Notes: generated from the sequence alone by a model not told the origin. 56,628 bases of DNA from an uncultured Eubacteriales bacterium (GCA_934385225.1 CAKRPQ010000004.1:1-56628), one strand, 5' to 3'. Positions 41,312 through 51,359 are shown, counted from the first letter of the stretch. Made by a program: numbers and translations.

Positions 41312-44300
41312 TCACTTGTTTTCGCTCTCGGCGGGTATTTCCTTCATTTCCGCCGCTTTCTTTATATACACGCCGAGCAGATTTTCGAGCATATCCGCGG
41401 GACGGTCGTTCTTTGCGTACTTCATACACAGGTACGGCGTCGGCGTATTGAGTATCATTTTCAGTTTTCCGCCCGTCATGCGGTTCACCTCAAACCAGAC
41501 CTGCCAGTCGAGTTTCGCCTGATATATGCGTATCTCGCCCGCCGTCTCGTCTATCTTCGTTATTCCGCACCTTATCGCCTCGGCACGCACAAACGCAATA
41601 TCGAGCAGATTTCGCACCGCCTTCGGCATCTCGCCGAATCGGTCGTAAAATTCGTCCGTAATGTCGTCCCTGTCCTCCGCCGTGTCTATCATTGCAATCT
41701 TTTTGTAAAGTTCCATTCGCTGTGACGACGAGTTTACATACTTTTCGGGAATATACGCGTCGCAGAGCAGATTCACCGTACATTCGGGCTTTTCGCGCGG
41801 TTTTTCGCCCTTTTCTTCAAGAACGGCTTCGTTTAAGAGCTTTATATAGAGGTCGTAGCCTATCGCGTCAAGATGTCCGTGCTGTTCCGCGCCGAGGAGG
41901 TTGCCCGCGCCGCGTATCTCCATATCGCGCAGGGCTATTTTGAAGCCCGCGCCGAATTCCGCGTAGTCGCGTATCGCTTCAAGGCGTTTTGTCGAAATTT
42001 CGGAGATCGTTCTCCCTTTCGGATAGGTGAAATACGCATACGCGCGCCTTGACGAGCGTCCGACGCGTCCGCGCAGCTGATGGAGCTGGGAAAGACCGAG
42101 TTTATGCGCGTTATCGACGATAAGAGTGTTCGCGTTCGGCACGTCTATGCCCGTTTCTATTATAGTCGTGCTTACGAGAATGTCGATATCGCCCGCGAGC
42201 ATCGAACTCCATATATCTTCAAGCTCGTCTTTCTCCATTCTGCCGTGCGCGACGGTTATCCGCGCTTCGGGAATACGCGCCGAAAGTGCGGCGGCGACGG
42301 CGTTTATAGACTCAATGCTGTTATGAAGGTAGAATATCTGTCCGCCACGGCGAAGCTCGCGCCTTATCGCCTCTTCGATAATAAGGTCGTCGTGTTCGAG
42401 AACGTATGTCTGCACGGGCAGGCGGTTTCCGGGGGCGTCGTCGAGAACGGAAATATCGCGTATTCCGCTCATCGCCATATTTAGCGTCCTCGGTATCGGC
42501 GTCGCGGTCAGCGTCAGAACATCGACGCCCGTCGCTATCTGTTTAAGACGCTCCTTCTGCGCCACGCCGAAGCGCTGCTCCTCGTCGATTATGAGAAGTC
42601 CCAGCCCCGCGAACTCAACGTCCTTTGAGACAAGGCGGTGCGTTCCTATTATTATATCCGTTTCGCCGCGCCGCAGTTTTCTGAGGCTCAGTTCCTGCTG
42701 TTTCGGCGTTTTGAAACGCGAAATCAGGTCTATCGAAACGGGGAAAGAGCGGAATCGCGAAAGCGCGGTCTGATAGTGTTGGAGCGCAAGTATCGTCGTC
42801 GGGACGAGTATCGCGACCTGCCTGCCGCCGAGAACGGCTTTATAGGCGGCGCGGAGCGCGACCTCCGTCTTTCCGAATCCGACGTCTCCGCAGAGCAGTC
42901 TGTCCATCGGAACCGGGCGTACCATATCGCCCTTTATCTCTTCTATCGCCGTCTCCTGGCTCGGCGTCTCCTCGTACTCAAACGCGGCGTCAAAATCACG
43001 CTGGTAATCGTCGTCCGCGGGAAAAGCAATGCCTTTTCTGCGCATACGCTCGGCGTAGAGCTGTATAAGCTCCTTCGCCATCTCCCTGACGGCGGCTTTC
43101 GCCCTCGCTTTCGCCTTCTGCCAGTCTCCGCCGCCGAATTTCGACAGCTTGACCGTGCCGTCCTCCGCTCTCGCGCCGATATATTTCGACACCATATCGA
43201 GCTTTTCGGTCGGCAGGAACAGTTTATCCGCCCCCGCATACTGTATGGTTATATAATCGCGGCTCGCGCCGCCCGTCGTCACGTTTTCGATGCCCTTGTA
43301 AATGCCTATTCCGTAGGTCTCGTGAACGACGTAATCACCGACGGCAAGGTCGGCGTAGGAAAGTATCTTCTGCGTGTTCGGGTTCTTTTTCGCCCTCTTT
43401 CGCGCGGAGGAGGTGCGCAGCGCGCCCATTCTGCCGTCGGGGTTCGTCGAGAGGATTGCAATTTTCGGCACGGGAAGCTCATAGCCCGTTATATACTGCT
43501 TCCAGACGAGCAGAACGCTGCCGCGCGGAAGCGTATCCGCGTTAAAATCGCCATCGTCGACGGCGGTAAATACAGAATACGGCTCGTCTTCGAGAATAGA
43601 GCGCATATTCTTTGCCGCCGCCTCGTTTTCGCATAGGACGACGGTTCTGAAACCGTCCGAGGCGTAGTTTTTAAGGTCCTCTTTTAAGAGTTCGATATTC
43701 TCCGAATACGAAACGGTGTGCTTTGTTCGGAAGCCGAAAAGTCCGCCGAGCTTTTTGCCCTGCATTCCGCGCGCGAGCGAATCGACGTGAACGGTCACGT
43801 TTTCGTCGCAGAAAACGTCGAAATACGAGGCGGGCTTTGAGTATTCGGTATATTTCGGCGAGATCGTCCCGCCCGACACAAGCTCCTTTATCGTCTCGCC
43901 GAGGTGCCATTCGGAGGCTTTCAGCCTCTCGCCGACGGCGCTCGTGTTCTTAACTATGACAAGTCCGCGTCCCGCGGGTTTAAGGTAATCGAGCAGGCAC
44001 ACCTTTTCGGGGCAGACTAGCGAAATGTACTTATCCGCAAAGCCGAGTTCGAGTCCGCCGTCGATGGCGTTCACCTCGGAGATCATCTCCTCCGTCGCAC
44101 GCTCGTCGGTCGATGTCTTAAAGTGTGCGGAGATCGCCTTTTTCAGCTTTGCGCGCACTTCGGGGGTCACGAGGAGCTCCCGCGCGGGCATAATCTCGGC
44201 AAAATCGAGATTTTCGGTTATTCTCTGCGTCTCCGTCTCAAACATTCCCATTCGGTCGATCTCGTCGCCGAAAAGTTCTATTCGGAGCGGCAGTTTTTCG

Positions 44301-44914
44301 CTCACGGCGTTTCCGTTCATATCTATATATCTTCCGCACGGCGGAAAAATGTCGATTATGCCTCCGCGGACGGCGAACTGCCCCGCATTATCGACTGTTT
44401 CGGTGCGGACGTAGCCTGCGGCGACAAGTTCTCTCACGGTGTCGTCGAGCGAGAGCGTCTTTCCGTATTCGAGGCGGATAGTGTTCGACGTGAGAACCTT
44501 TTCGGCGACGGTATAACCGAGCGCGGCGTCGGGCGTCGTGACGACGGCGTCAAGCTCACCGTTCGCAATGCCGTAAAGCACGTTAAGCCTCTCATGCTCG
44601 TACTCATGGGAGGCGATTATATTGTAGAACGTCAGATCCCTTGCGATGAAAAATCCGCACCTTAAACCAAACCGTTCAAGCAGATCTTTTGTTTTCGCGG
44701 CCTCCTTTTCCTCGGCGCAGACGATAAGAGCGCAGCCGCCGCGCTCGCGCGCAATGTCCTCTGCAAGCGAAACGCAGAGCGCGTCCGCCGCACCCTCGCA
44801 AAGACCGCTGATGGCAATCGGCAGAGGTTCGCGCGCGTCGTAGGTTTTGTATATCGTTTTAAGGAGTCCCGCATACTCGCCGTCGCGCCGTATGCTGTCG
44901 GTAATTATGTTCAT
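41312..44914 (-). CDS. mfd: transcription-repair coupling factor
   Basis: A 1200-residue DNA translocase that removes stalled RNA polymerase and recruits UvrA. The N-terminal UvrB-like part, the RNA-polymerase-interacting domain (DYVVHETYGIGIYKG), and the helicase core are all present. Walker A is GDVGFGKTEVALRA at about residues 670-680, the DEAD-type box is IIDEEQRFG, and motif VI is QLRGRVGRS. The C-terminal TRCF domain is complete. The length is normal. It starts 13 bases after pth. Confidence 0.97.
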   Translation of the reverse strand: MNIITDSIRRDGEYAGLLKTIYKTYDAREPLPIAISGLCEGAADALCVSLAEDIARERGGCALIVCAEEKEAAKTKDLLERFGLRCGFFIARDLTFYNIIASHEYEHERLNVLYGIANGELDAVVTTPDAALGYTVAEKVLTSNTIRLEYGKTLSLDDTVRELVAAGYVRTETVDNAGQFAVRGGIIDIFPPCGRYIDMNGNAVSEKLPLRIELFGDEIDRMGMFETETQRITENLDFAEIMPARELLVTPEVRAKLKKAISAHFKTSTDERATEEMISEVNAIDGGLELGFADKYISLVCPEKVCLLDYLKPAGRGLVIVKNTSAVGERLKASEWHLGETIKELVSGGTISPKYTEYSKPASYFDVFCDENVTVHVDSLARGMQGKKLGGLFGFRTKHTVSYSENIELLKEDLKNYASDGFRTVVLCENEAAAKNMRSILEDEPYSVFTAVDDGDFNADTLPRGSVLLVWKQYITGYELPVPKIAILSTNPDGRMGALRTSSARKRAKKNPNTQKILSYADLAVGDYVVHETYGIGIYKGIENVTTGGASRDYITIQYAGADKLFLPTEKLDMVSKYIGARAEDGTVKLSKFGGGDWQKAKARAKAAVREMAKELIQLYAERMRRKGIAFPADDDYQRDFDAAFEYEETPSQETAIEEIKGDMVRPVPMDRLLCGDVGFGKTEVALRAAYKAVLGGRQVAILVPTTILALQHYQTALSRFRSFPVSIDLISRFKTPKQQELSLRKLRRGETDIIIGTHRLVSKDVEFAGLGLLIIDEEQRFGVAQKERLKQIATGVDVLTLTATPIPRTLNMAMSGIRDISVLDDAPGNRLPVQTYVLEHDDLIIEEAIRRELRRGGQIFYLHNSIESINAVAAALSARIPEARITVAHGRMEKDELEDIWSSMLAGDIDILVSTTIIETGIDVPNANTLIVDNAHKLGLSQLHQLRGRVGRSSRRAYAYFTYPKGRTISEISTKRLEAIRDYAEFGAGFKIALRDMEIRGAGNLLGAEQHGHLDAIGYDLYIKLLNEAVLEEKGEKPREKPECTVNLLCDAYIPEKYVNSSSQRMELYKKIAMIDTAEDRDDITDEFYDRFGEMPKAVRNLLDIAFVRAEAIRCGITKIDETAGEIRIYQAKLDWQVWFEVNRMTGGKLKMILNTPTPYLCMKYAKNDRPADMLENLLGVYIKKAAEMKEIPAESENK

Positions 44915-44927
44915 TCAGTCTCCTTTT

Positions 44928-45563
44928 TTATTTCACGGAGTTGCACACCTGCATCGCCGCGTCGATGTCGCCCGAAAGTATTCTTTCAAGCCCGTCCGAG
45001 GCATGACCGAAAACGGTGAAGAGCTTCTCCTTATCCTCTTTCGAAAACTCGGAGAGCACCCAGTCGGCAAGGTCGTAATCGGGGTGCGGTTTTTCGCCGA
45101 CACCGATCTTTATCCGCGGAAAAGCCTCCGATCCCATGCACGCAATAATGCTCTTTATGCCGTTGTGACCGCCCGCGCTTCCGTCGCGTCTCACGCGCAG
45201 TCTGCCGACGGGAAGGCTTATGTCGTCGAATATTACGATGACGTTCTCCGCGGGGATCTTATAGAACCTCGCCGCCTCCGCGACAGCCTCGCCCGACGCA
45301 TTCATAAAGGTCTGCGGCTTCATAAGAAGCACTCTTTTGCCCGCGATCTCCGCCTCGCCGCATATTGATTTGAATTTTACGCGGTCGATCTTAGCCCCGC
45401 ACTTCTGCGAAATGTAGTCAAGCGCGAGAAAACCCGTATTGTGTCTTGTGTAAAAATATTTATCGCCGGGGTTTCCGAGACCCGCGACGATATGAGTGAC
45501 GGGAGAAGACGGCGCGCCTCCGCCCGATGAAATTTTTTTGAAAAGTTCAAAAATATCAGCCAT
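44928..45563 (-). CDS. pth: peptidyl-tRNA hydrolase
   Basis: A 211-residue enzyme that frees tRNA from dropped-off peptidyl-tRNA. Active-site residues are Asn31 in GLGNPG, His41-Asn42 in TRHNTGF, Asn88 in FMNASG and Asp113 in IFDDISLP. About 20 residues precede the usual start (MADIFELFKKISSGGGAPSS), an N-terminal extension of unclear purpose. It is the first gene of the operon with mfd, as in many Firmicutes. Confidence 0.95.
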   Translation of the reverse strand: MADIFELFKKISSGGGAPSSPVTHIVAGLGNPGDKYFYTRHNTGFLALDYISQKCGAKIDRVKFKSICGEAEIAGKRVLLMKPQTFMNASGEAVAEAARFYKIPAENVIVIFDDISLPVGRLRVRRDGSAGGHNGIKSIIACMGSEAFPRIKIGVGEKPHPDYDLADWVLSEFSKEDKEKLFTVFGHASDGLERILSGDIDAAMQVCNSVK

Positions 45564-45603
45564 TGTCTGTCCTTTTATACGTTACAATATCAAATACTTA
45601 ATA

Positions 45604-45632
45604 ATTATATACATTTGTAACCGCCTTGTCAA
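45604..45632 (-). promoter_or_regulatory. promoter of the pth-mfd operon
   Basis: On the minus strand, TTGACA (plus 45627-45632) and TATAAT (plus 45604-45609) with a 17-base spacer. Confidence 0.85.
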
Positions 45633-45692
45633 ACGCTTTTTTGCCGAATACGCCGAAGTTAATAAAAAATTTACTATTTATCGGAAAAAGCC

Positions 45693-45722
45693 TTGACTTG
45701 ACGGCTGTTTTTATGCTATAAT
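45693..45722 (+). promoter_or_regulatory. promoter of ppdK
   Basis: TTGACT (45693-45698) and TATAAT (45717-45722) with an 18-base spacer. The leader to the start codon is about 100 bases and ends in GGAGG. Confidence 0.75.
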
Positions 45723-45831
45723 ATAGCGTAACGCCCGAATAAGGTTCTTTTTTCGCGCAAGGACGCGCACATATCGGTCGTTCAAAAACACAGTCAACAA
45801 AATTTTCTTATAAACGGAGGAATTTCAAAAA

Positions 45832-48465
45832 ATGGCAAAGAAATATTGCTATCTCTTTACCGAAGGCAACGCAGACATGCGCGAGCTTCTCGGCGGTAAG
45901 GGCGCAAACCTTGCGGAAATGACCAACATCGGTCTTCCCGTTCCCCAGGGCTTCACGATCTCGACTGAGGCGTGCACACAGTACTACGAGGACGGCAGAA
46001 AGATCAACGACGAGATCATGGCCGAAATCATGACCTACATCGAAAAGATGGAAAAAATCACGGGCAAAAAGTTCGGCGACAAGCAGAACCCGCTTCTCGT
46101 TTCCGTTCGTTCGGGCGCACGCGCTTCCATGCCCGGTATGATGGATACCATTCTTAACCTCGGTCTTAACGAAGAGGTTGTAAACGTAATCGCAGAACAG
46201 TCCGGCAACGCAAGATGGGCTTGGGACTGCTACCGCAGATTTATCCAGATGTACTCCGACGTCGTTATGGAAGTCGGCAAGAAATATTTCGAGCAGCTCA
46301 TCGACAAGATGAAAGAGGAAAAGGGCGTTAAGTACGACGTTGAACTCAACGCGGACGACCTCAAAAACCTCGCTAACCAGTTCAAGGCAGAATACAAGTC
46401 GAAGATCGGCGCAGATTTCCCGAGCGATCCTAAGGAACAGCTCATCGGCGCGGTCAAAGCCGTATTCCGTTCCTGGGACAACCCGCGTGCAAACGTTTAC
46501 CGCCGCGACAACGATATCCCCTACTCCTGGGGTACTGCCGTCAACGTTCAGATGATGGCGTTCGGTAACATGGGCGACGACTGCGGCACGGGCGTGGCCT
46601 TTACCCGTGACCCCGCAACAGGCGAAAACGGTCTGTTCGGCGAGTTCCTTACAAACGCACAGGGCGAGGACGTTGTTGCAGGCGTTCGTACTCCTATGCA
46701 CATCTCCGAAATGGAGCAGAAGTTCCCCGAAGCATTCAAACAGTTCAAGGAAGTTTGCAAGATCCTCGAAAACCACTACCGCGATATGCAGGATATGGAA
46801 TTCACCGTTGAGCACGGCAAGCTCTATATGCTCCAAACGCGTAACGGCAAGAGAACGGCTCAGGCAGCTCTCAAAATCGCTTGCGACCTCGTTGACGAAG
46901 GTATGAGAACAGAGGAAGAGGCTGTTCTTATGATAGATCCCCGTAACCTTGACACACTTCTCCACCCGCAGTTCGATTCTAAGGCTCTCAAAGCCGCTAC
47001 ACCTCTCGGACGCGGTCTCGGCGCTTCGCCCGGAGCAGCTTGCGGTCAGGTAGTATTCTCCGCTGAGGACGCAGAGGCCTGGAAGGCTCAGGGCAAGAAG
47101 GTAATCCTTGTCCGTCTTGAAACTTCTCCCGAAGATATCACGGGTATGAAGGCTTCCCAGGGTATCCTTACGGTTCGCGGCGGTATGACTTCTCACGCTG
47201 CCGTTGTTGCACGTGGTATGGGTACATGCTGTGTATCAGGTTGCGGCGACATCGCAATGGACGAAGAAAACAAGAAGTTCACTCTCGCAGGCAGAACATT
47301 CCACGAGGGCGACGTTATCTCGATAGACGGTTCCACAGGTAACATCTACGGCGAGGCTATTCCGACCGTTGACGCTACCATCAGCGGTTACTTCGGACGT
47401 ATCATGGGCTGGGCAGACAAGTTCCGCAAGCTCAAAGTCCGCACAAACGCAGACACTCCGAGAGACGCAAAGAAAGCAAGAGAACTCGGTGCGGAGGGTA
47501 TCGGTCTTTGCCGTACGGAGCACATGTTCTTCGAACCCGACCGTATCGCTGCATTCAGAGAAATGATCTGCTCCGACACTGTTGAGGAAAGAGAAGCTGC
47601 TCTTGCAAAGATTCTTCCTTATCAGCAGGGCGACTTCGAGAAGCTCTATGAAGCTCTTGAAGGCTATCCCGTTGTTATCCGTTTCCTTGATCCCCCGCTC
47701 CATGAGTTCGTTCCCACCTCCGAGGAGGACATCGCTCTCCTCGCAAAGGCTCAGGGCAAGAGCGTTGAAAAGATCAAGAACATCATAGCTTCTCTCCACG
47801 AGTTCAACCCGATGATGGGTCACAGAGGCTGCCGCCTTGCAGTAACATATCCCGAAATCGCGGCTATGCAGACAAAGGCAGTTATCCGTGCGGCTATCAC
47901 AACAAAGAAGAATCACCCCGACTGGAACGTTGTTCCCGAAATTATGATCCCGCTCGTAGGCGAGGTTAAGGAACTTAAATACGTTAAGGACATCGTTGTT
48001 AAGACAGCTGACGAAGAGATCGCGGCTGCCGGCAGCGACCTCAAATACGAAGTCGGTACGATGATAGAGATCCCGCGTGCGGCTCTTACCGCAGACGAGA
48101 TCGCAAAGGAGGCAGAGTTCTTCTGCTTCGGTACTAACGACCTCACCCAGATGACGTTCGGTTTCAGCCGTGACGACGCGGGCAAGTTCCTTGGTGCTTA
48201 CTACGACAAGAAGATTTACGAGAACGATCCTTTCGCTAAGCTCGACCAGGTCGGCGTAGGCAAGCTTATGAAGATGGCTGTTACACTCGGTCGTGAGACT
48301 CGTCCTAACCTCTCCTGCGGTATCTGCGGTGAGCACGGCGGCGATCCCACATCTGTTGAATTCTGCCACAACATCGGTCTCGACTATGTATCCTGCTCGC
48401 CTTTCCGTGTTCCGATTGCTCGTCTCGCAGCAGCACAGGCAGCTATCAAGGAAAGCAAGAAATAA
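45832..48465 (+). CDS. ppdK: pyruvate, phosphate dikinase
   Basis: An 877-residue enzyme interconverting PEP, AMP and diphosphate with pyruvate, ATP and phosphate; in anaerobes it often serves glycolysis with diphosphate. It has an N-terminal ATP-grasp domain (YLFTEGNADMRELLGGKGAN), the phosphocarrier His455 in GGMTSHAAVV, and a C-terminal PEP/pyruvate barrel with the catalytic Cys at about 832 in CGICGEHGG. Length and motifs match the well-studied clostridial enzyme. Codon choice is more restricted than in the neighbours, which suggests strong expression (inference). Confidence 0.97.
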   Translation: MAKKYCYLFTEGNADMRELLGGKGANLAEMTNIGLPVPQGFTISTEACTQYYEDGRKINDEIMAEIMTYIEKMEKITGKKFGDKQNPLLVSVRSGARASMPGMMDTILNLGLNEEVVNVIAEQSGNARWAWDCYRRFIQMYSDVVMEVGKKYFEQLIDKMKEEKGVKYDVELNADDLKNLANQFKAEYKSKIGADFPSDPKEQLIGAVKAVFRSWDNPRANVYRRDNDIPYSWGTAVNVQMMAFGNMGDDCGTGVAFTRDPATGENGLFGEFLTNAQGEDVVAGVRTPMHISEMEQKFPEAFKQFKEVCKILENHYRDMQDMEFTVEHGKLYMLQTRNGKRTAQAALKIACDLVDEGMRTEEEAVLMIDPRNLDTLLHPQFDSKALKAATPLGRGLGASPGAACGQVVFSAEDAEAWKAQGKKVILVRLETSPEDITGMKASQGILTVRGGMTSHAAVVARGMGTCCVSGCGDIAMDEENKKFTLAGRTFHEGDVISIDGSTGNIYGEAIPTVDATISGYFGRIMGWADKFRKLKVRTNADTPRDAKKARELGAEGIGLCRTEHMFFEPDRIAAFREMICSDTVEEREAALAKILPYQQGDFEKLYEALEGYPVVIRFLDPPLHEFVPTSEEDIALLAKAQGKSVEKIKNIIASLHEFNPMMGHRGCRLAVTYPEIAAMQTKAVIRAAITTKKNHPDWNVVPEIMIPLVGEVKELKYVKDIVVKTADEEIAAAGSDLKYEVGTMIEIPRAALTADEIAKEAEFFCFGTNDLTQMTFGFSRDDAGKFLGAYYDKKIYENDPFAKLDQVGVGKLMKMAVTLGRETRPNLSCGICGEHGGDPTSVEFCHNIGLDYVSCSPFRVPIARLAAAQAAIKESKK

Positions 48466-48512
48466 TTACGTCTCCATGTGAATAATTCACACGGACAAAA
48501 TAAAATAACAAA

Positions 48513-48547
48513 AAACAGCCCCGCAAAGAAATTTGCGGGGCTGTTTT
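48513..48547 (+). terminator. terminator of ppdK
   Basis: AAACAGCCCCGCAAA (48513-48527) pairs perfectly with TTTGCGGGGCTGTTT (48532-48546), followed by Ts. The rest of the 346-base gap to 48811 contains a small GTGAATAATTCAC dyad and the next promoter; I see nothing else. Confidence 0.9.
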
Positions 48548-48685
48548 ATGCGCGAAACATTTTGTGTTCGGTAATCAGGGAAACATTCGTACAATACAAT
48601 GTTAGCAGACCGATATTCGGCAAGGGCAAGACGCGAGGCGTAGGTATTCTCCGCAAAAAATATGTCGAAATCGGCGAAAACACTA

Positions 48686-48714
48686 TTGACAAACATACCC
48701 GAAAGAGGTATAAT
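48686..48714 (+). promoter_or_regulatory. consensus promoter for the zinc-ribbon membrane protein
   Basis: A perfect TTGACA (48686-48691) and TATAAT (48709-48714) with a 17-base spacer. Confidence 0.85.
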
Positions 48715-48811
48715 GAAAGTGCGGAATATTTGCCGCAAAAGTAACTTCCGAAACCCTTCGCGGCGGGTAGCAAGTCGCCCTTCGCGGATATTTTTAAGGA
48801 GGATTTTTTTC

Positions 48812-49285
48812 ATGAAAAACTGCCCACATTGCAACGCAACGCTTGAAGACAATGCCGCGTTCTGCCCGAATTGCGGTACGAATCTGAACGGTCAGCCGTT
48901 CGGTGCGGGAAATGTTCCGCCTCAGGCAACATTTGCCGACCCTTACGATCACACCGCAGAGTTTGACCCCAAGGATATTTCCGATAACAAGGTCTTCGCT
49001 ATGCTCGGATACCTTCTCGGAACGATAGGCGTCATCATTGCCCTCCTTGCGTCTCACTCGTCGAAGTACACGATGTTCCATGTCAGACAGGTGCTCAAAT
49101 TCACCGTCGTTAATCTTCTTATGTGGATCTGCGCAGGTGTTCTCTGCTGGACGTTCATCGCTCCTATCGCAGCAGGCATTATGTCCGTCGTATTCTTCGT
49201 AATCAAGATTATATGCTTCTTCCAGGTATGCTCCGGAAAAGCAAAGGATCCCGCTATCATTCGCAGCCTCGGATTCCTCAAATAA
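48812..49285 (+). CDS. zinc-ribbon DUF4870-like membrane protein
   Basis: A 157-residue protein starting MKNCPHCNATLEDNAAFCPN, with the zinc ribbon Cys4, Cys7, Cys18 and Cys21. After a Pro/Ala linker come three or four hydrophobic helices (FAMLGYLLGTIGVIIALLA, VVNLLMWICAGVLCW, and a final IMSVVFFVIKIICFF), the layout of the DUF4870/Tic20-like family. AAGGAGG precedes ATG 48812. The cysteine spacing is the same as in the zinc ribbon of the 557-residue protein at 8638. Function is unknown. Confidence 0.8.
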   Translation: MKNCPHCNATLEDNAAFCPNCGTNLNGQPFGAGNVPPQATFADPYDHTAEFDPKDISDNKVFAMLGYLLGTIGVIIALLASHSSKYTMFHVRQVLKFTVVNLLMWICAGVLCWTFIAPIAAGIMSVVFFVIKIICFFQVCSGKAKDPAIIRSLGFLK

Positions 49286-49302
49286 TTACATAAAATGTAA
49301 CA

Positions 49303-49333
49303 GCCGCCGTTCCCAAGGAACGGCGGCATATTT
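49303..49333. terminator. terminator between convergent genes
   Basis: GCCGCCGTTCC (49303-49313) pairs with GGAACGGCGGC (49317-49327) around CAA, with T6 on the plus strand. It separates the zinc-ribbon gene from the convergent cyclophilin gene. Confidence 0.85.
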
Positions 49334-49350
49334 TTTGCTTTTATTTACTT

Positions 49351-49836
49351 TTATTCGACCGTTATGCTCTCGATAACGACGGGAACTCTCGGACAGTCCT
49401 GAAAATCGGTGCGGACTGCGGCAATCTTATCGACAACGTCCTCGCCCGACGTGAGCGCGCCGAAAGCGGCATACTGTCCGTCAAGGTGCGGTGCGTCCTT
49501 GTGCATAATGAAGAACTGCGACGACGCGGAGTCGGGAACCATCGTTCTCGCCATCGAAAGAACGCCTCTTTTATGCTTTATATCGTTTTTTGGGAAGCCG
49601 TTCGACGCAAATTCGCCGTAGATGGACGGCGTATCATTTTCGCGGAAGTTCTCGTCGTAGCCGCCGCCCTGGATCATAAAGCCTTCGATAACGCGGTGGA
49701 AGATAAGCCCGTCGTAAAATCCTTTTTTCGCGAGCGAAACAAAGTTTTCAACAGTCTTCGGCGCTTTTTCGGGGTAAAGCTCGGCTGTCATCTCGCCGTA
49801 ATCCTTAACTTTTATTCTGATTTTGATGTTTTCCAT
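49351..49836 (-). CDS. cyclophilin-type peptidyl-prolyl cis-trans isomerase
   Basis: A 161-residue single-domain cyclophilin without a signal peptide, so cytosolic. Active-site features are the Arg in FHRVIEGFMIQGG, GVLSMAR, the Gln/Phe in SQFFIM and LDGQYAAFG. It accelerates proline isomerisation in folding proteins. It is the last gene of a long minus-strand run beginning at ireB and has AAGGAGA before the ATG. Confidence 0.94.
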   Translation of the reverse strand: MENIKIRIKVKDYGEMTAELYPEKAPKTVENFVSLAKKGFYDGLIFHRVIEGFMIQGGGYDENFRENDTPSIYGEFASNGFPKNDIKHKRGVLSMARTMVPDSASSQFFIMHKDAPHLDGQYAAFGALTSGEDVVDKIAAVRTDFQDCPRVPVVIESITVE

Positions 49837-49847
49837 ATCGTTCTCCT

Positions 49848-50267
49848 TTATTTATACTCATTATTTTTCATTTTTTCGTTTACGGCGGAGATTTTATCGG
49901 CATAGCCCCTCTCGAACAGCTCCGTTATGCGCTCAGTCCGTCCTTCAAGGTCAAGAAAACCGAAAACGGCTTCAAGTCCCGTCGCCTGTCTGTATTCCGT
50001 CACCGACGCGCTCTTCGGTACGTTTCCGTGACCCGTATTTCTGCCGCGGCGGAAAACAGCCGCCTCTTCCTCCGTGAGAATATCGGCAATATTGCGATAC
50101 GCCTGTGCCTGCGCGCCCGCTTTTACGAAATCAAGCGAGGCTTTATTAAGGTGTCTCGACGTCGAAAGTCCCGCCGACACAAGAAACCGTCTGACGCACC
50201 GCTCCATTACGCAGTCGCCGAGGTATGCGAGCGCCGCCGTGCTTACATTAACCGTAAATTCGCTCAT
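49848..50267 (-). CDS. mrnC: Mini-ribonuclease 3
   Basis: A 139-residue RNase III catalytic domain without the double-stranded RNA-binding domain. Catalytic acids are Asp18 in LAYLGDCVME and the Glu in GLEAVFGFL. The basic RRGRNTGHG stretch is typical. In Bacillus this enzyme matures 23S rRNA. It normally sits near cysS; here it is between a cyclophilin and a foldase lipoprotein gene. Confidence 0.93.
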   Translation of the reverse strand: MSEFTVNVSTAALAYLGDCVMERCVRRFLVSAGLSTSRHLNKASLDFVKAGAQAQAYRNIADILTEEEAAVFRRGRNTGHGNVPKSASVTEYRQATGLEAVFGFLDLEGRTERITELFERGYADKISAVNEKMKNNEYK

Positions 50268-50276
50268 TCCCGCTCC

Positions 50277-51359
50277 TTAATACGTCGTATTCGGCACGGA
50301 GGATTTTACGTCGTATTTTGCGAGAAGCTCCTCGTTCACCTTTATATCCTTTTCGTATGCGGAAAGGCGCGCCGTGAACAGATCAGTCACGAGATTTTCT
50401 TCAAAATCCGTGAAGAAGTCCGCGTTTGCCGAAAGGGAATATCCCTTATCTTCAAGCGGAAGTCTCTTGATTATGTGTATTCCGTATTCGCTCTCCACCG
50501 TCGTAAATTCGCCTATGTCAAGCCCGAACGCAGCGTCGATAACGCCGTCCGCATACTGCGACGTTCTTGTGAAATAATACCCGTTCGGGTACGCTTCGGC
50601 GGCGGTGTCCTCGTTCTGCGAGCTTAAAAGCAGGTCAAAATCCTGTCCCGACGTTAGGGACGAGGAAACGAGCTTTGCCTTATTTTTCTGCTCCGCTATC
50701 TCCTCCTCGGTGAAGTCGCGCGTAACGACATAGCCGTTTTCGTCATAAGTATAATTTCCGTCCTCGTCCGTCACGGGCTTATTCGACGTATAGAAGAATA
50801 TCTGCTTAATGCGGACGTAGTTTGAGTTATAATATTCGTCCCTTGTCTCGTCCGTTATCTTTTCTGTGCCGTTCTCGCCGTAAAGGCTCTCACGCAAAAC
50901 GGACAGTTTCTTTTCGATAGTATAGACCTCTTTCAGAATATTGTAGTTCACGCCGTACTGCGAGAGTACGGAGTTAAGCTCGTTCATATTCCCGTCCGCG
51001 CGTTCGGAAAGCATTGCGTCCATATTGTCCGAAATCTCTTTTTTGTCGCTCTCTGAGAGTTTGAGTCCGTTTTTGCCGAACTCGTACATGGCGCAGAGGA
51101 GCGTTTTCGCGTTCTTCCTCACATATTCGGTGAAAATTTCGTTATACGTTCTGCCGTCCTCCGCCGTCTCGTCCCATATGCTCTCGTCACTGCCGCCGTA
51201 TGCGCCTTTTACGCGCGAGAGCCAGAGGCGGTACATATTGACGGATATTTTCTCGCCGCCGAGCGACATGAGCGTCTCGCCCTTACTCCCGCAGGACGGA
51301 AGCACAAAAACGGACACAAGCACGAGTGCCGCAAGGCAGACGGAAACTATTTTCTTCAT
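50277..51359 (-). CDS. PpiC-type foldase lipoprotein (PrsA-like)
   Basis: A 360-residue lipoprotein with lipobox VLPSC (Cys23). The N-terminal part is helical, as in SurA/PrsA chaperones, and residues about 185-300 resemble a PpiC/parvulin domain (RIKQIFFYTSNKP, FDLLLSSQNED, GYYFTRTSQYADGV, EYGIHIIKRLP). It would help fold exported proteins on the outer face of the membrane. Compared with typical PrsA the parvulin domain has an insertion with a NYTYDENGYVVTRD stretch. Confidence 0.85.
   Translation of the reverse strand: MKKIVSVCLAALVLVSVFVLPSCGSKGETLMSLGGEKISVNMYRLWLSRVKGAYGGSDESIWDETAEDGRTYNEIFTEYVRKNAKTLLCAMYEFGKNGLKLSESDKKEISDNMDAMLSERADGNMNELNSVLSQYGVNYNILKEVYTIEKKLSVLRESLYGENGTEKITDETRDEYYNSNYVRIKQIFFYTSNKPVTDEDGNYTYDENGYVVTRDFTEEEIAEQKNKAKLVSSSLTSGQDFDLLLSSQNEDTAAEAYPNGYYFTRTSQYADGVIDAAFGLDIGEFTTVESEYGIHIIKRLPLEDKGYSLSANADFFTDFEENLVTDLFTARLSAYEKDIKVNEELLAKYDVKSSVPNTTY

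Noticed and set aside
45808..48369. Two long minus-strand open frames opposite ppdK (462 and 377 codons)
   Set aside because: They are antisense to a full-length, motif-complete ppdK. They show no ribosome-binding sites or protein-like patterns, and they arise from the codon bias of the real gene.
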